Positions 1 through 6,912 of a stretch of 11,018 nucleotides of DNA are shown here, in pieces. Each line of letters opens with the position of its first letter. Position 1 is the stretch's first letter. Both the position numbers and the translations under genes were made by a program. Origin of the DNA: JBAZYV01 sp041658345 (GTDB lineage Bacteria > Patescibacteriota > Gracilibacteria > UBA1369 > 2-02-FULL-48-14); the NCBI GenBank assembly GCA_041658345.1, contig JBBAAK010000018.1, positions 1 through 11,018 on the forward strand, written 5' to 3'. The notes beneath the pieces are model-generated. The model searched no databases, was not told the origin of the DNA, and saw nothing but the letters and a program-made list of their open reading frames with translations.

Positions 1-70
1 TAATGATAGGTTTTTAAAGGCATAAATATCCAAGCATTATTAAACAAAATGAAACTACATTTACACCCTG

Positions 71-122
71 ATAGGTGGTACACTTTTCACCCGGAATAGT
101 GGTACATAATTGAATCGGTACA
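71..122. mobile_element. IS21-like terminal repeat remnant
   Basis: Two near-identical direct repeats, ATAGGTGGTACA at 71-82 and ATAGTGGTACA at 96-106, lie about 25 bp apart. A degenerate third copy, ATCGGTACA, is at 114-122. Spaced GTGGTACA motifs with CCGGAATA between them resemble the repeated transposase-binding sites in the ends of IS21-family elements of Bacteroidetes; that link is from memory of the family. No istA or istB reading frame is present to the right, so this is an end remnant, or the edge of an element lying to the left of the window. Confidence 0.4.
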
Positions 123-129
123 AACACAC

Positions 130-233
130 CTACAAGAAATTGGCGGTTCAGTGGTTAAATGAAGCTTTGTGCTTCGTATCAAGTTCAGTGGTGGCAGACA
201 GTTTAGTGCTCCGAAATCGCCAACTTCTTGTAG
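130..233. repeat. large imperfect inverted repeat (16-bp arms)
   Basis: The left arm at 130-145 (CTACAAGAAATTGGCG) pairs with the right arm at 218-233 (CGCCAACTTCTTGTAG) at 15 of 16 positions. They enclose 72 bp that contain a further small hairpin (161-175). The sequence right after the right arm, GCTGCAAACCGTTA, has a GTTA that recalls the edge of an attC-like recombination site, but the full core-site consensus is not met. This may be a folded RNA or single-strand DNA element, or a cassette boundary. Confidence 0.6.
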
Positions 234-460
234 CTGCAAACCGTTATAGGCAAGCGTAAAGACCGACACAACAACCATTAAACTGACAGACAAATTATCG
301 AAACGACAGGAAAATATATACATCGACAAATTGCAGGCAGACTTTTTGCCGACACGACAGCCCAACGCTTCGTGTTTTATTTTTTTCCCCACCGCACAAA
401 ATATTTTGAAATTCTGCCAGCCCACATTGGCTCTTTTGCCAACGCTTTTAATAATATTGC

Positions 461-468
461 TTACTTTG
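461..468 (+). promoter_or_regulatory. candidate -7 promoter element of mod-res
   Basis: TTACTTTG matches the Bacteroidetes -7 consensus TAnnTTTG at seven of eight positions and lies 20 bp before the mod start codon. A TTTG at 435-438 could act as the -33 element, but the spacing of 22 bp is slightly long. No purine-rich ribosome binding site is seen before the ATG, which is common in this phylum. Confidence 0.25.
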
Positions 469-488
469 TAACTGAAAATATTTAAATA

Positions 489-2606
489 ATGACCGATATA
501 AAATTCAAAAACAAATTAGAATCATTGCTAAAGCAGGACAGTCGCCTTGTTGACGAAAACATGGAACTGAATTTGGCGGCTATCAGAGATTTGTCAGACA
601 AGACCGACAGCAAATTGATTGAACTTCTTTTGAGCAGTGATGAAGCGACCAAAAAGTTTTTTCTCAAAGCAAAAGATGTTTTGGTTTTCAAGCAAAACGA
701 TTTCAAGTTCTTTTTGGACAGCAATCAAATTGACAACAGTTACACTGCTTTTGAAAACCGCATCGGTTTAGCAAGCGGAAACCGCTTGCTAAAAGATAGC
801 AGTAATGTTGTTTTAAATTTCCCTTTTAAAGATGGAGTATTAGAAGGCGGACAAAGCACTGAGGAAGGAACAGACGAATACTTTGAATACAATGATGAAA
901 AGGAAAAATATGAAGTGAAGGTTACAAAACGCAAGGAAATATTTTTCAATGAAGTGCTGGCACAAGATGAAATTGACCGCCTGTTTGAACCGAAGGCATT
1001 TGCTGACATAAAAAAATATACTGCAAAAGGCGAAGAGAAAATAAAAAGTTTTGCAAGAAACAAAGAGGGAGTAATTACCGACAACCTGATTATTAAAGGA
1101 AACAACTTGCTTACACTTCATTGTTTAAGAGAAGAATTTTCAGAGAGCATAAAACTAATTTACATTGACCCACCATACAACACAGCAGGCGACAACAACA
1201 CCTTTGCTTACAACAACAACTTCAATCATTCCGCTTGGTTGACCTTTATGAAAAACCGTCTTGAAGTTGCAAGAGATTTATTAACTGATGATGGAGTTGT
1301 TGCAATCGCAATTGATGATGAAGAATATGCTCACTTAAAAGTTTTATGTGATGATATTTTCAAAAGAGAAAATTATGTAGGCACAATCGTAGTTCAAAGC
1401 AATCCGAGAGGAAGAACAACTAACACCCATTTCGCAACAAGCCATGAATATACTTTATTCTATGGAAAGAATTTGAGTGCAGTTGAAATCAATTACATGA
1501 TGCTAACAAAAGAACAAGAATTAGATTTTGGCGACAAGGATGATACAGGCGATTTTAGATTTCTTCCTTTCAGACGAAGCGGAGGAACTTCAACACCAAA
1601 GGAAAGAGAGAACTCTGAATTTACTTTATACTATTCCAAGAGTAAGAAGAACATTATTGCAGTTGGCGGCAAAAGAAAATTTGAATACCCGAAAGAATAT
1701 GCTCCTGAAAATATTTTGTCTTTAGACAGCAAAGGGAATATGATAGAGGAAGATGAAAAAAGTTTTATTTCAAAGCATGACAAAGACCTTGTTGAATTGA
1801 TGCCAGTTGATACATCAGGGAAAAGAAGGGTTTGGAGATGGGCTGACAGATTAGAAATTCTAAAAGCAGCAAAGGCAGGTGACTTCAATGTAGTTACCGA
1901 GAAAGGAAAGTTCACAGTTCAACTTAAAGACAGAATTAAAGATGGAAGAAAACCAAAAACAATTTGGTATGATTCAAAATATGATGCTTCTTCAAACGGC
2001 ACAATGCTTTTGAAAAAATTATTCAACGGAGAAAAGGTTTTTAGTTATCCAAAATCACTTCATGCAGTAAAAGACACAATTGAAATAATAACAGCGAGAG
2101 GAAGCGATGATATTGTTCTTGATTTCTTCGGAGGAAGCGGCACAACAGCACAAGCAGTTTTAGATTTGAACAAAGAAGACAATGGAAACAGAAGATTTGT
2201 TTTGTGTGAGCAAATGGACTATGTTGAAACAGTAACAACAAAAAGAGTTCAGAAGATAATTAAGAATAACAAAAACGGTTCTTTCATTTATTTGGAATTG
2301 GCTAAATGGAATTCAGAAGCAAAAGAAAAAATTGCCGAATGTGGCTCACTAAAAGAATTGGAAAAACTTTTGAAAGAATTATCAGAAAAATATTTTCTCC
2401 ATTACAATGTAAAGTTTAAGGAATTCAAAGAGAAAATCATTCACGAAGAAGCGTTCAAAAATCTATCTCTGAAAAAGCAACAAGAAATGTTTTGCAAAAT
2501 GCTTGACTTAAACCAGCTCTATGTAAACGCAAGCGAAATGGAGGACAAAAACTTTGGAATCAACAAAGACGATATTGCTTTAACCAAAAACTTTTACAAC
2601 AGATAA
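489..2606 (+). CDS. mod: Type III restriction-modification DNA methyltransferase (Mod)
   Basis: This 705-aa protein is the modification and recognition subunit of a Type III system. It transfers a methyl group from S-adenosylmethionine to adenine on one strand of a short asymmetric site, and it is also needed for cleavage by Res. Visible motifs are DPPYN (motif IV, residues 227-231), followed much later by DFFGGSGTTAQA (motif I, SAM binding, about 545-556). This order is that of the beta-class methyltransferases to which Mod proteins belong. The roughly 190 residues between about 300 and 490 should be the target recognition domain. The C-terminal TTKRVQKI stretch is also typical. The length fits the family. 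The frame is intact and shows no simple sequence repeats of the kind that cause phase-variable Mod expression. res follows after only 3 bp, so the two form one operon. The recognition site cannot be read from the sequence. Confidence 0.95.
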   Translation: MTDIKFKNKLESLLKQDSRLVDENMELNLAAIRDLSDKTDSKLIELLLSSDEATKKFFLKAKDVLVFKQNDFKFFLDSNQIDNSYTAFENRIGLASGNRLLKDSSNVVLNFPFKDGVLEGGQSTEEGTDEYFEYNDEKEKYEVKVTKRKEIFFNEVLAQDEIDRLFEPKAFADIKKYTAKGEEKIKSFARNKEGVITDNLIIKGNNLLTLHCLREEFSESIKLIYIDPPYNTAGDNNTFAYNNNFNHSAWLTFMKNRLEVARDLLTDDGVVAIAIDDEEYAHLKVLCDDIFKRENYVGTIVVQSNPRGRTTNTHFATSHEYTLFYGKNLSAVEINYMMLTKEQELDFGDKDDTGDFRFLPFRRSGGTSTPKERENSEFTLYYSKSKKNIIAVGGKRKFEYPKEYAPENILSLDSKGNMIEEDEKSFISKHDKDLVELMPVDTSGKRRVWRWADRLEILKAAKAGDFNVVTEKGKFTVQLKDRIKDGRKPKTIWYDSKYDASSNGTMLLKKLFNGEKVFSYPKSLHAVKDTIEIITARGSDDIVLDFFGGSGTTAQAVLDLNKEDNGNRRFVLCEQMDYVETVTTKRVQKIIKNNKNGSFIYLELAKWNSEAKEKIAECGSLKELEKLLKELSEKYFLHYNVKFKEFKEKIIHEEAFKNLSLKKQQEMFCKMLDLNQLYVNASEMEDKNFGINKDDIALTKNFYNR

Positions 2607-2609
2607 GCA

Positions 2610-5372
2610 ATGTCAGACAAACAATTTTTATTTCGTGAAGCAGAATTGAATGTTGGCTTAAAAAATTTAGCCAAGATTGAAATTCCTTCATACATCACAG
2701 ACAACATCAAGTATGAATTATTTGACTGGCAAAAATCAGCAATACAACATTTCCTTGCTTATGAAATTGCTGACAATGATTTGGTGCAAGACGGCAATTC
2801 ACCAACGCATTTGCTTTTCAATATGGCAACTGGCACGGGAAAAACTTTGTTGATGGCTGCACTCATTTTATATTACTACAAAAAAGGAAACAGGAACTTC
2901 ATCTTCTTTGTAAATCAAAATAACATTGTTGGTAAGACGGAAGAAAATCTGATGAATCCGAACCACCACAAATATCTTTTCAAACAAAACATTGTCATTG
3001 ACAACAAGACCATTCGGATAAAAAAGGTTGAAACCTTTTCAAGTAAGACAGACGACATTCAAATTCTTTTCACTTCTATACACAAGTTGCACAATAGCGT
3101 TTACGCAGTTAAAGAGAATAGTATTTACCTTGACGATTTGCAAAAGAAAAATATTGTGATGCTGGGAGATGAAGCCCACCATTTGAACGCAGACACGAAA
3201 AAGAAAAAAGGAGAACAACAAGAACTTGAATTAGAAATTCAGTTAAGTGAGAAAGCAAGTGAAATTGATTTAGAGAAAAGTTGGGAGAACACCGTAATTA
3301 AAAAAATTCTTTATAAAGGCACTTATCCGAACTCAAGCGGCAACAAAAATGTTTTGCTTGAATTCACTGCAACAGTTCCTAAAGACAAATCAGTAGAAGA
3401 AAAATATCGTGACAAAACAATGTTCCGTTTTGACTTGAAAGATTTTCTAAAAGCAGGTTACACTAAAGAAATCAATTTAGTTACTTCAAAGTTCAACAAG
3501 AAGCAACGCATCATTCAAGCATTGTTGTTTAACTGGTATCGTTACAGAATAGCATTAGACAACGGATTACAAAACTTCAAACCAGTTATTCTTTTTAGGA
3601 GCAAACTGATTGAAGATTCAAAAAATGATTTTGAAGAATTTAAAGAACTGATACAAAATTTATCAGCAAAAGATTTTGATTTTCTGAAGGCAATCAAAGA
3701 AGAAAAAACAGAATCAGGTGCTGAGATTTATCAGAAAGGGAAAAGTAGAATCATTGACATCAAGCATTTTCTTAAAGAAAATAAAATTGAGTGGAGTGAT
3801 GTAATAAAATTTCTTCAATACAATTTTGCTGATAGAAATTGTATCATCACAAATTCAAAAACGGGAACGAAAACAATTGAGAAAACAAGCGAAGAACAAG
3901 AAAAACTTTTGAACTCACTTGAAGATAAAAACAATCACATCACTGCAATTTTCACAGTGCAGCGTTTGACAGAGGGTTGGGATGTTTTGAATTTGTTTGA
4001 CATCGTTCGCTTGTATGAAGGACAGAACGAAGGCGGCTCAAATACAAAGACATCGGTTGCAACAACATCAGAGGTTCAGTTAATCGGTAGAGGTGTGAGA
4101 TATTTTCCGTTCAAGTATAAAGACAAGCCAATTCTGAAAAGAAAATTTGACGACAACCTTGAACATGATTTGAGAGTTTTAGAAGAATTTTATTATCACA
4201 GTGACGATGAACACCGTTATCTGAGTGAATTGAAAAATGAATTAAAAAACAAGGGCTACATTGACGACAAAAGGGTTGTAAAAACATTTTCACTCAAACA
4301 GAAATTTAAAGACAGCGATTTTTATAAGACAGTAAAATTGTTCTTGAATGAGAAGAAAGTAAATCCTAAGAGAAGAAAAATTACTCTTGATGAAATCAAA
4401 AGTGAATTTCAATTTGAAGAATCAATCAAGTTAATTAGTGCAGATGAAACGAAAGTTGAATTGGATAAGGAGCAAGACACAGCAAGATACACAAGCAAGA
4501 AAGAAGATAACAAGACACTCACATTTACGCTGGGTAAATTTGACAGACATATTGTAAGGAAAGCAATAAACATCATAGCGAAGAAAGACCTTTCAATTTT
4601 GAGATTTGAAAATCTTAAAAATGAATTGGAGATTGAAAGCATTGAAGATATTTTAAAAGACAAATTCCTTGGCGACATTGAAATTAAGATTGTAACGCCA
4701 AAACATTACAAGGACTTGAATGATATTTCAAATAATGTTCAACTTGAAATTCTTTTACGATTCTTTGATGTGATTGAAAAAAGCATTGGAGAAATTTCAA
4801 ACCCTCATATTGGTTCAGAATTTTCACCGACCAAGTTTTCAATTGTGTTTGATAGAACAAAAGAAAAGTTGGTTTTAGAAACAGAGGAGAATAAAATTTT
4901 AGAACAAGAACTTATTGACAAGTCATGGTATGTTCTTGATTCCTTTAATGGAACAAGCGAAGAAAGAAGTTTGATTTTATTTCTCAAAGACACGATGGGA
5001 AATTTGGAAGAACAGTACGAACAGGTTTTTCTTTTACGCAATGAAGAAGTTTACACGATTTATGATTTTGACAAAGGCAGAGGTTTCCACCCTGACTTTT
5101 TACTTTTCTTAAAACAGCACAAGAAGAATTTTTATTACCAAGTTTTCATTGAGCCAAAAGGCGACCAGTTCAAAGACAGCACAGGAGGTTTTGAAACAAG
5201 CAAGGAAGGTTGGAAAGAAAAATTTCTTGAAGATATTTCTTTGAAGTATGGCGACAAGAATTTATTGAAGATTGAAAGCAACGAATTCAAACTAATTGGA
5301 TTGCCTCTTTACAATGAGAAAAAGAAAAATGATTTTAGAACGAAGTACAACGAAACATTGGAATTGAAATAA
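2610..5372 (+). CDS. res: Type III restriction endonuclease/helicase subunit (Res)
   Basis: This 920-aa protein is the ATP-dependent translocating nuclease that acts with Mod to cut unmodified DNA. An SF2 helicase core fills the first half: Walker A ATGTGKT (residues 73-79), DEAH box (187-190), TAT motif III (253-255), an EGWD motif V region (455-458) and QLIGRGVR motif VI (490-497). The C-terminus carries a PD-(D/E)xK nuclease site of the Type III kind: HPDF with P828-D829, then E848-P-K850. All key residues appear present, so the enzyme looks active. The length is within the usual range for Res. It starts 3 bp after the mod stop with no room for its own promoter, so translation is probably coupled. 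The gene is very AT-rich; one sampled line (4561-4620) is about 27% GC. Confidence 0.95.
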   Translation: MSDKQFLFREAELNVGLKNLAKIEIPSYITDNIKYELFDWQKSAIQHFLAYEIADNDLVQDGNSPTHLLFNMATGTGKTLLMAALILYYYKKGNRNFIFFVNQNNIVGKTEENLMNPNHHKYLFKQNIVIDNKTIRIKKVETFSSKTDDIQILFTSIHKLHNSVYAVKENSIYLDDLQKKNIVMLGDEAHHLNADTKKKKGEQQELELEIQLSEKASEIDLEKSWENTVIKKILYKGTYPNSSGNKNVLLEFTATVPKDKSVEEKYRDKTMFRFDLKDFLKAGYTKEINLVTSKFNKKQRIIQALLFNWYRYRIALDNGLQNFKPVILFRSKLIEDSKNDFEEFKELIQNLSAKDFDFLKAIKEEKTESGAEIYQKGKSRIIDIKHFLKENKIEWSDVIKFLQYNFADRNCIITNSKTGTKTIEKTSEEQEKLLNSLEDKNNHITAIFTVQRLTEGWDVLNLFDIVRLYEGQNEGGSNTKTSVATTSEVQLIGRGVRYFPFKYKDKPILKRKFDDNLEHDLRVLEEFYYHSDDEHRYLSELKNELKNKGYIDDKRVVKTFSLKQKFKDSDFYKTVKLFLNEKKVNPKRRKITLDEIKSEFQFEESIKLISADETKVELDKEQDTARYTSKKEDNKTLTFTLGKFDRHIVRKAINIIAKKDLSILRFENLKNELEIESIEDILKDKFLGDIEIKIVTPKHYKDLNDISNNVQLEILLRFFDVIEKSIGEISNPHIGSEFSPTKFSIVFDRTKEKLVLETEENKILEQELIDKSWYVLDSFNGTSEERSLILFLKDTMGNLEEQYEQVFLLRNEEVYTIYDFDKGRGFHPDFLLFLKQHKKNFYYQVFIEPKGDQFKDSTGGFETSKEGWKEKFLEDISLKYGDKNLLKIESNEFKLIGLPLYNEKKKNDFRTKYNETLELK

Positions 5373-5545
5373 AAGCCAACACACACTTGCAAGCACATTT
5401 GCAGCTTTTTTTCAATGGAAGAAAAGTTTTTTATGGCTGCAAAAGAGCTTGCAAGTTTCCAGCCCAATAAGAATTTTAAATTTTTTTCTCCAACGCTAAA
5501 AGAAAAAATTAAAACCCCCGACACGCAAGCCAACGACAGTGCAAA
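5373..5545. other. non-coding 3' flank of res
   Basis: There is no gene here. The stretch holds the palindrome described separately, T- and A-rich tracts, CCAACGCT at 5490-5497, and a related GCCAACGAC at 5529-5537 just before the IS66 end. The CCAACGCT motif also occurs twice in front of mod, so both flanks of the restriction-modification operon share short sequence. Confidence 0.5.
5385..5456. repeat. strong imperfect palindrome behind res, possible terminator
   Basis: The left arm at 5385-5405 pairs with the right arm at 5436-5456 at 19 of 21 positions, around a 30-base loop, starting 12 bp after the res stop codon. Within the left part, TGCAA/TTGCA forms a small stem followed by seven T residues (5406-5412), so weak intrinsic termination of mod-res transcription is possible. 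The arms (ACTTGCAAGC, GCTGCAAAAG) share GCTGCAAA with the sequence after the left palindrome at 234-240. Confidence 0.65.
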
Positions 5546-5680
5546 GTAAGCACCCCACCAATACCCTTATTACAGCATAGCTAAATATTATTCCAGGATG
5601 TTGACCCCGTTAATATTTTATTCGCTTTGGGTTGGCTTCCAGTTTTGAGGAAGTAGTTCTTGTATTTTATTAATAGTTGG
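5546..5680 (-). mobile_element. IS66-family insertion sequence, truncated end
   Basis: GTAAGCACCCC at 5546-5556 matches the start of IS66-family terminal inverted repeats, which commonly begin GTAAGC. Reading away from it on the minus strand, the last codons of an IS66 transposase are found at 5618-5689. The element is cut off at about 5680; nothing of its other genes or other end remains in the window. It marks a past insertion directly behind the restriction-modification operon. Confidence 0.6.
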
Positions 5681-5689
5681 ACTATAAAA
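5618..5689 (-). pseudogene. IS66 transposase C-terminal fragment
   Basis: On the minus strand a frame ending with TAA at 5618-5620 encodes INKIQELLPQNWKPTQSE. The tail KIQELLPQNWKP is very like the conserved extreme C-terminus of IS66-family transposases, which in this phylum often ends in a LLPxNWK motif. Only about 23 codons are recognisable before a stop codon at 5696-5698, so this is a dead relic. Its position 60 bp inside the GTAAGC terminus is right for IS66. Confidence 0.6.
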
Positions 5690-5754
5690 CACTAACTAAA
5701 GCACCTGATACTTATAGCCATAATTGGGAAGATGGTGATACTAACGGGATTTAG
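5677..5754 (+). pseudogene. possible C-terminal scrap of an unknown gene
   Basis: An open frame of 25 codons, ending with TAG at 5752-5754 and beginning right where the IS66 relic stops, encodes a protein-like tail (KAPDTYSHNWEDGDTNGI). It has no proper start codon and follows a stop at 5674-5676. The composition and abrupt beginning suggest the end of a gene cut by the IS66 event. The family is not recognised. It could equally be chance. Confidence 0.25.
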
Positions 5755-5974
5755 CGGCAACCCCTAATTTAGATGCAGAACGATTGTGCTTGACGAGAGG
5801 GAAATCGTCTGCGTTTTCAGTAGCAACGCATTTAAGAACTTTTTTCATATCCTTTTCGATACCACTAACTGACTTTTCAATTACAGAAAGACGTGTTTCT
5901 ACCTTAGAAACTTTGCCAGATATTTTTTTCATTTCTGCCAAAATTATTTTGAGGGTAGGGTCAACTGAAGCCAT
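5741..5974 (-). CDS. small coiled-coil protein, unknown function
   Basis: This 77-aa reading frame has a convincing amphipathic helical stretch: about residues 8-48 carry regularly spaced I/L/V/M (ILAEMKKISGKVSKVETRLS and onward). A polar basic tail follows (KHNRSASKLGVAAKSR). No enzyme motif, signal peptide or membrane segment is visible. It reads divergently from the small gene pair to the right. On the minus strand TACTTTGC (6000-5993), a near match to the -7 promoter consensus, lies about 19 bp before the ATG. A competing plus-strand frame at 5784-5978 lacks any such features and was set aside. The protein could be a small partner or regulatory factor of the accessory block. Function is unknown, and it might be a non-functional leftover. 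Confidence 0.5.
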   Translation of the reverse strand: MASVDPTLKIILAEMKKISGKVSKVETRLSVIEKSVSGIEKDMKKVLKCVATENADDFPLVKHNRSASKLGVAAKSR

Positions 5975-6076
5975 GTGAGGTTATTTTCAGTCGCAAAGTA
6001 CGGTATAAACCATTCACTTAATAGATTAAAAATGGCTTAAAAATCATATTTGATAGTTTATTTGTACCTTAGAAAG

Positions 6077-6211
6077 GTGAAAGCAAAGAAGCCCAAAATA
6101 GACACCCCAAGCCCAAAGAAGCTAAGTAAAGACGAACCTTTACATATTCCCCTGTCTTTTGAAGATGCCGTAAAAATGGCTCTTAATACCCCTATAAAAA
6201 AGAAGAAATGA
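6077..6211 (+). CDS. 44-aa lysine-rich small protein, unknown, coupled to next gene
   Basis: The peptide reads (V/M)KAKKPKIDTPSPKKLSKDE, then PLHIPLSFEDAVKMALNTPI and a KKKK end. It has a basic, proline-rich, probably disordered N-terminal half. A short predicted helix follows (SFEDAVKMALNTP), and a lysine tail ends it. GTG at 6077 is the most plausible start, since the in-frame stop at 6038-6040 leaves only TTG codons further upstream. An AGAAAG purine run touches the start codon, so the leader may be very short. Its TGA (6209-6211) overlaps the ATG of the following gene in an ATGA, a strong sign of translational coupling and a real operon. The size and order (small charged protein first) would fit an antitoxin or a small accessory factor, but no known family is recognised. 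Confidence 0.6.
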   Translation: MKAKKPKIDTPSPKKLSKDEPLHIPLSFEDAVKMALNTPIKKKK

Positions 6212-6618
6212 ACACGATATTTGTTAATGAAATAATTGATAATGGGGAAACCGTAAAAGGATTGGCGGTATTAAACCATACTGTATTAACTGCATTGAAA
6301 GATATGTATGAACGCAGCCATTTAGATAAAATCATGTTCTTAGCGCAACAAGCCGGGCAATCTATCTATTTCTTTGATAGGTATTGTCAATACATTGTTT
6401 TTGCCCAAATTTCAGTAATAGGGAACGGTTTTAAGGGTGCTTTATATCTTATAGACTGTAATGGTAATTACGATGCAGCTTTAGATCAGTATTTGGAGTA
6501 CGAAAAGAACGGATGGGATTTAAACGACAGAACTAAGTTTATGAATAAGTTTGAGGAAATCGTAAACGATAAAACCGGAATTACTGCCCAACTGGTAATA
6601 AAAGACGCTTTTCCTTAG
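6208..6618 (+). CDS. 136-aa protein of unknown function
   Basis: This soluble-looking protein has no signal peptide or clear transmembrane segment. It begins MNTIFVNEIIDNGETVKGLA, with alternating hydrophobic stretches (YFFDRYCQYIVFAQISVIG, GALYLIDCNG) suggesting a small alpha/beta fold. An acidic, aromatic helical part (YDAALDQYLEYEKNGWDLND) follows before the end. No catalytic motif is recognised. Its ATG overlaps the stop of the 44-aa gene by four bases, so the two are co-translated. The pair sits between a Type III restriction system and a tRNA gene, which is the kind of place where defence or toxin-antitoxin genes gather. A role there is inference only. Confidence 0.75.
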   Translation: MNTIFVNEIIDNGETVKGLAVLNHTVLTALKDMYERSHLDKIMFLAQQAGQSIYFFDRYCQYIVFAQISVIGNGFKGALYLIDCNGNYDAALDQYLEYEKNGWDLNDRTKFMNKFEEIVNDKTGITAQLVIKDAFP

Positions 6619-6864
6619 TTCTCTTTTTTAATTCCCCCAAACGTCCCGGTAAAATAGCCGTTTTAGGACTTTTATAGACCTCTACCGAAGTCCCGTATAT
6701 ATTTAATATAATCCCAATAGGTTTGACCAAGCATAAAAACTAACAGTTTAAGTGGATTTCAGGTTAATTCCTTTGTCCCTTATTATTAGTTGGTACGGAA
6801 GGATATAGTATTGTACTTCAAGTCTATTTCCCTAAATTGACACCAAATTTTGACACCAAATCCA
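6619..6864. other. gene-poor stretch between the small operon and tRNA-Lys
   Basis: No convincing gene is seen. A minus-strand frame of 20 codons (6672-6734, containing YWDYIKYIRDFG) looks protein-like but is too short to call. A direct repeat, TGACACCAAAT, stands at 6838-6848 and 6851-6861 with a 13-bp period, next to the tRNA terminator. The region could hold the decayed attachment end of an integrated element. Confidence 0.5.
6838..6861. repeat. short tandem direct repeat TGACACCAAAT x2
   Basis: The 11-bp motif TGACACCAAAT occurs at 6838-6848 and again at 6851-6861, separated by two T residues. It lies some 50 bp beyond the 3' end of tRNA-Lys. Paired short repeats beside a tRNA 3' end could be arm-type binding sites of a tyrosine recombinase, but no integrase gene is present in the window. 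Confidence 0.4.
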
Positions 6865-6865
6865 T

Positions 6866-6900
6866 AAAAAAACCGCTCAAACGCAATGCTTGAACGGTTT
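6866..6900 (-). terminator. intrinsic terminator of tRNA-Lys
   Basis: Read on the minus strand, the stem AAACCGTTCAA (6900-6890) pairs with TTGAGCGGTTT (6880-6870) with one wobble, around a 9-base loop. A run of seven T residues ends at 6866. It begins 12 bases after the encoded CCA, the expected place for termination of the tRNA transcript. Confidence 0.85.
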
Positions 6901-6912
6901 CTTAAATCTTAG

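Larger units (their letters stand above)
123..488. other. non-coding leader region upstream of mod, with palindromes
   Basis: No convincing gene is seen here. The minus-strand reading frame at 87-425 crosses the repeats and matches nothing I recognise. The stretch holds a large inverted repeat (130-145 with 218-233), a small hairpin GAAGC-TTTGT-GCTTC (161-175), and a direct repeat GTTCAGTGGT at 146-155 and 183-192. CCAACGCT occurs at 362-369 and 439-446. The last part carries the likely promoter of the restriction-modification operon. Confidence 0.6.

Noticed and set aside
130..250. A true integron attC site
   Set aside because: The hairpin shape is suggestive, but the required RYYYAAC and GTTRRRY core sites are not both present, and no integron integrase is in the window; kept only as a finding to test.
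87..425. 112-codon minus-strand frame upstream of mod
   Set aside because: It runs through the palindromes and the IS21-like repeats, has no recognisable domain, and overlaps the presumed promoter zone.
489..2606. Phase-variable mod gene
   Set aside because: No simple sequence repeat tract long enough to slip was seen in the coding region or at its start.
5784..5978. 64-codon plus-strand frame opposite the coiled-coil ORF
   Set aside because: It lacks a promoter-like signal and looks like the antisense shadow of the better-supported minus-strand coiled-coil frame.
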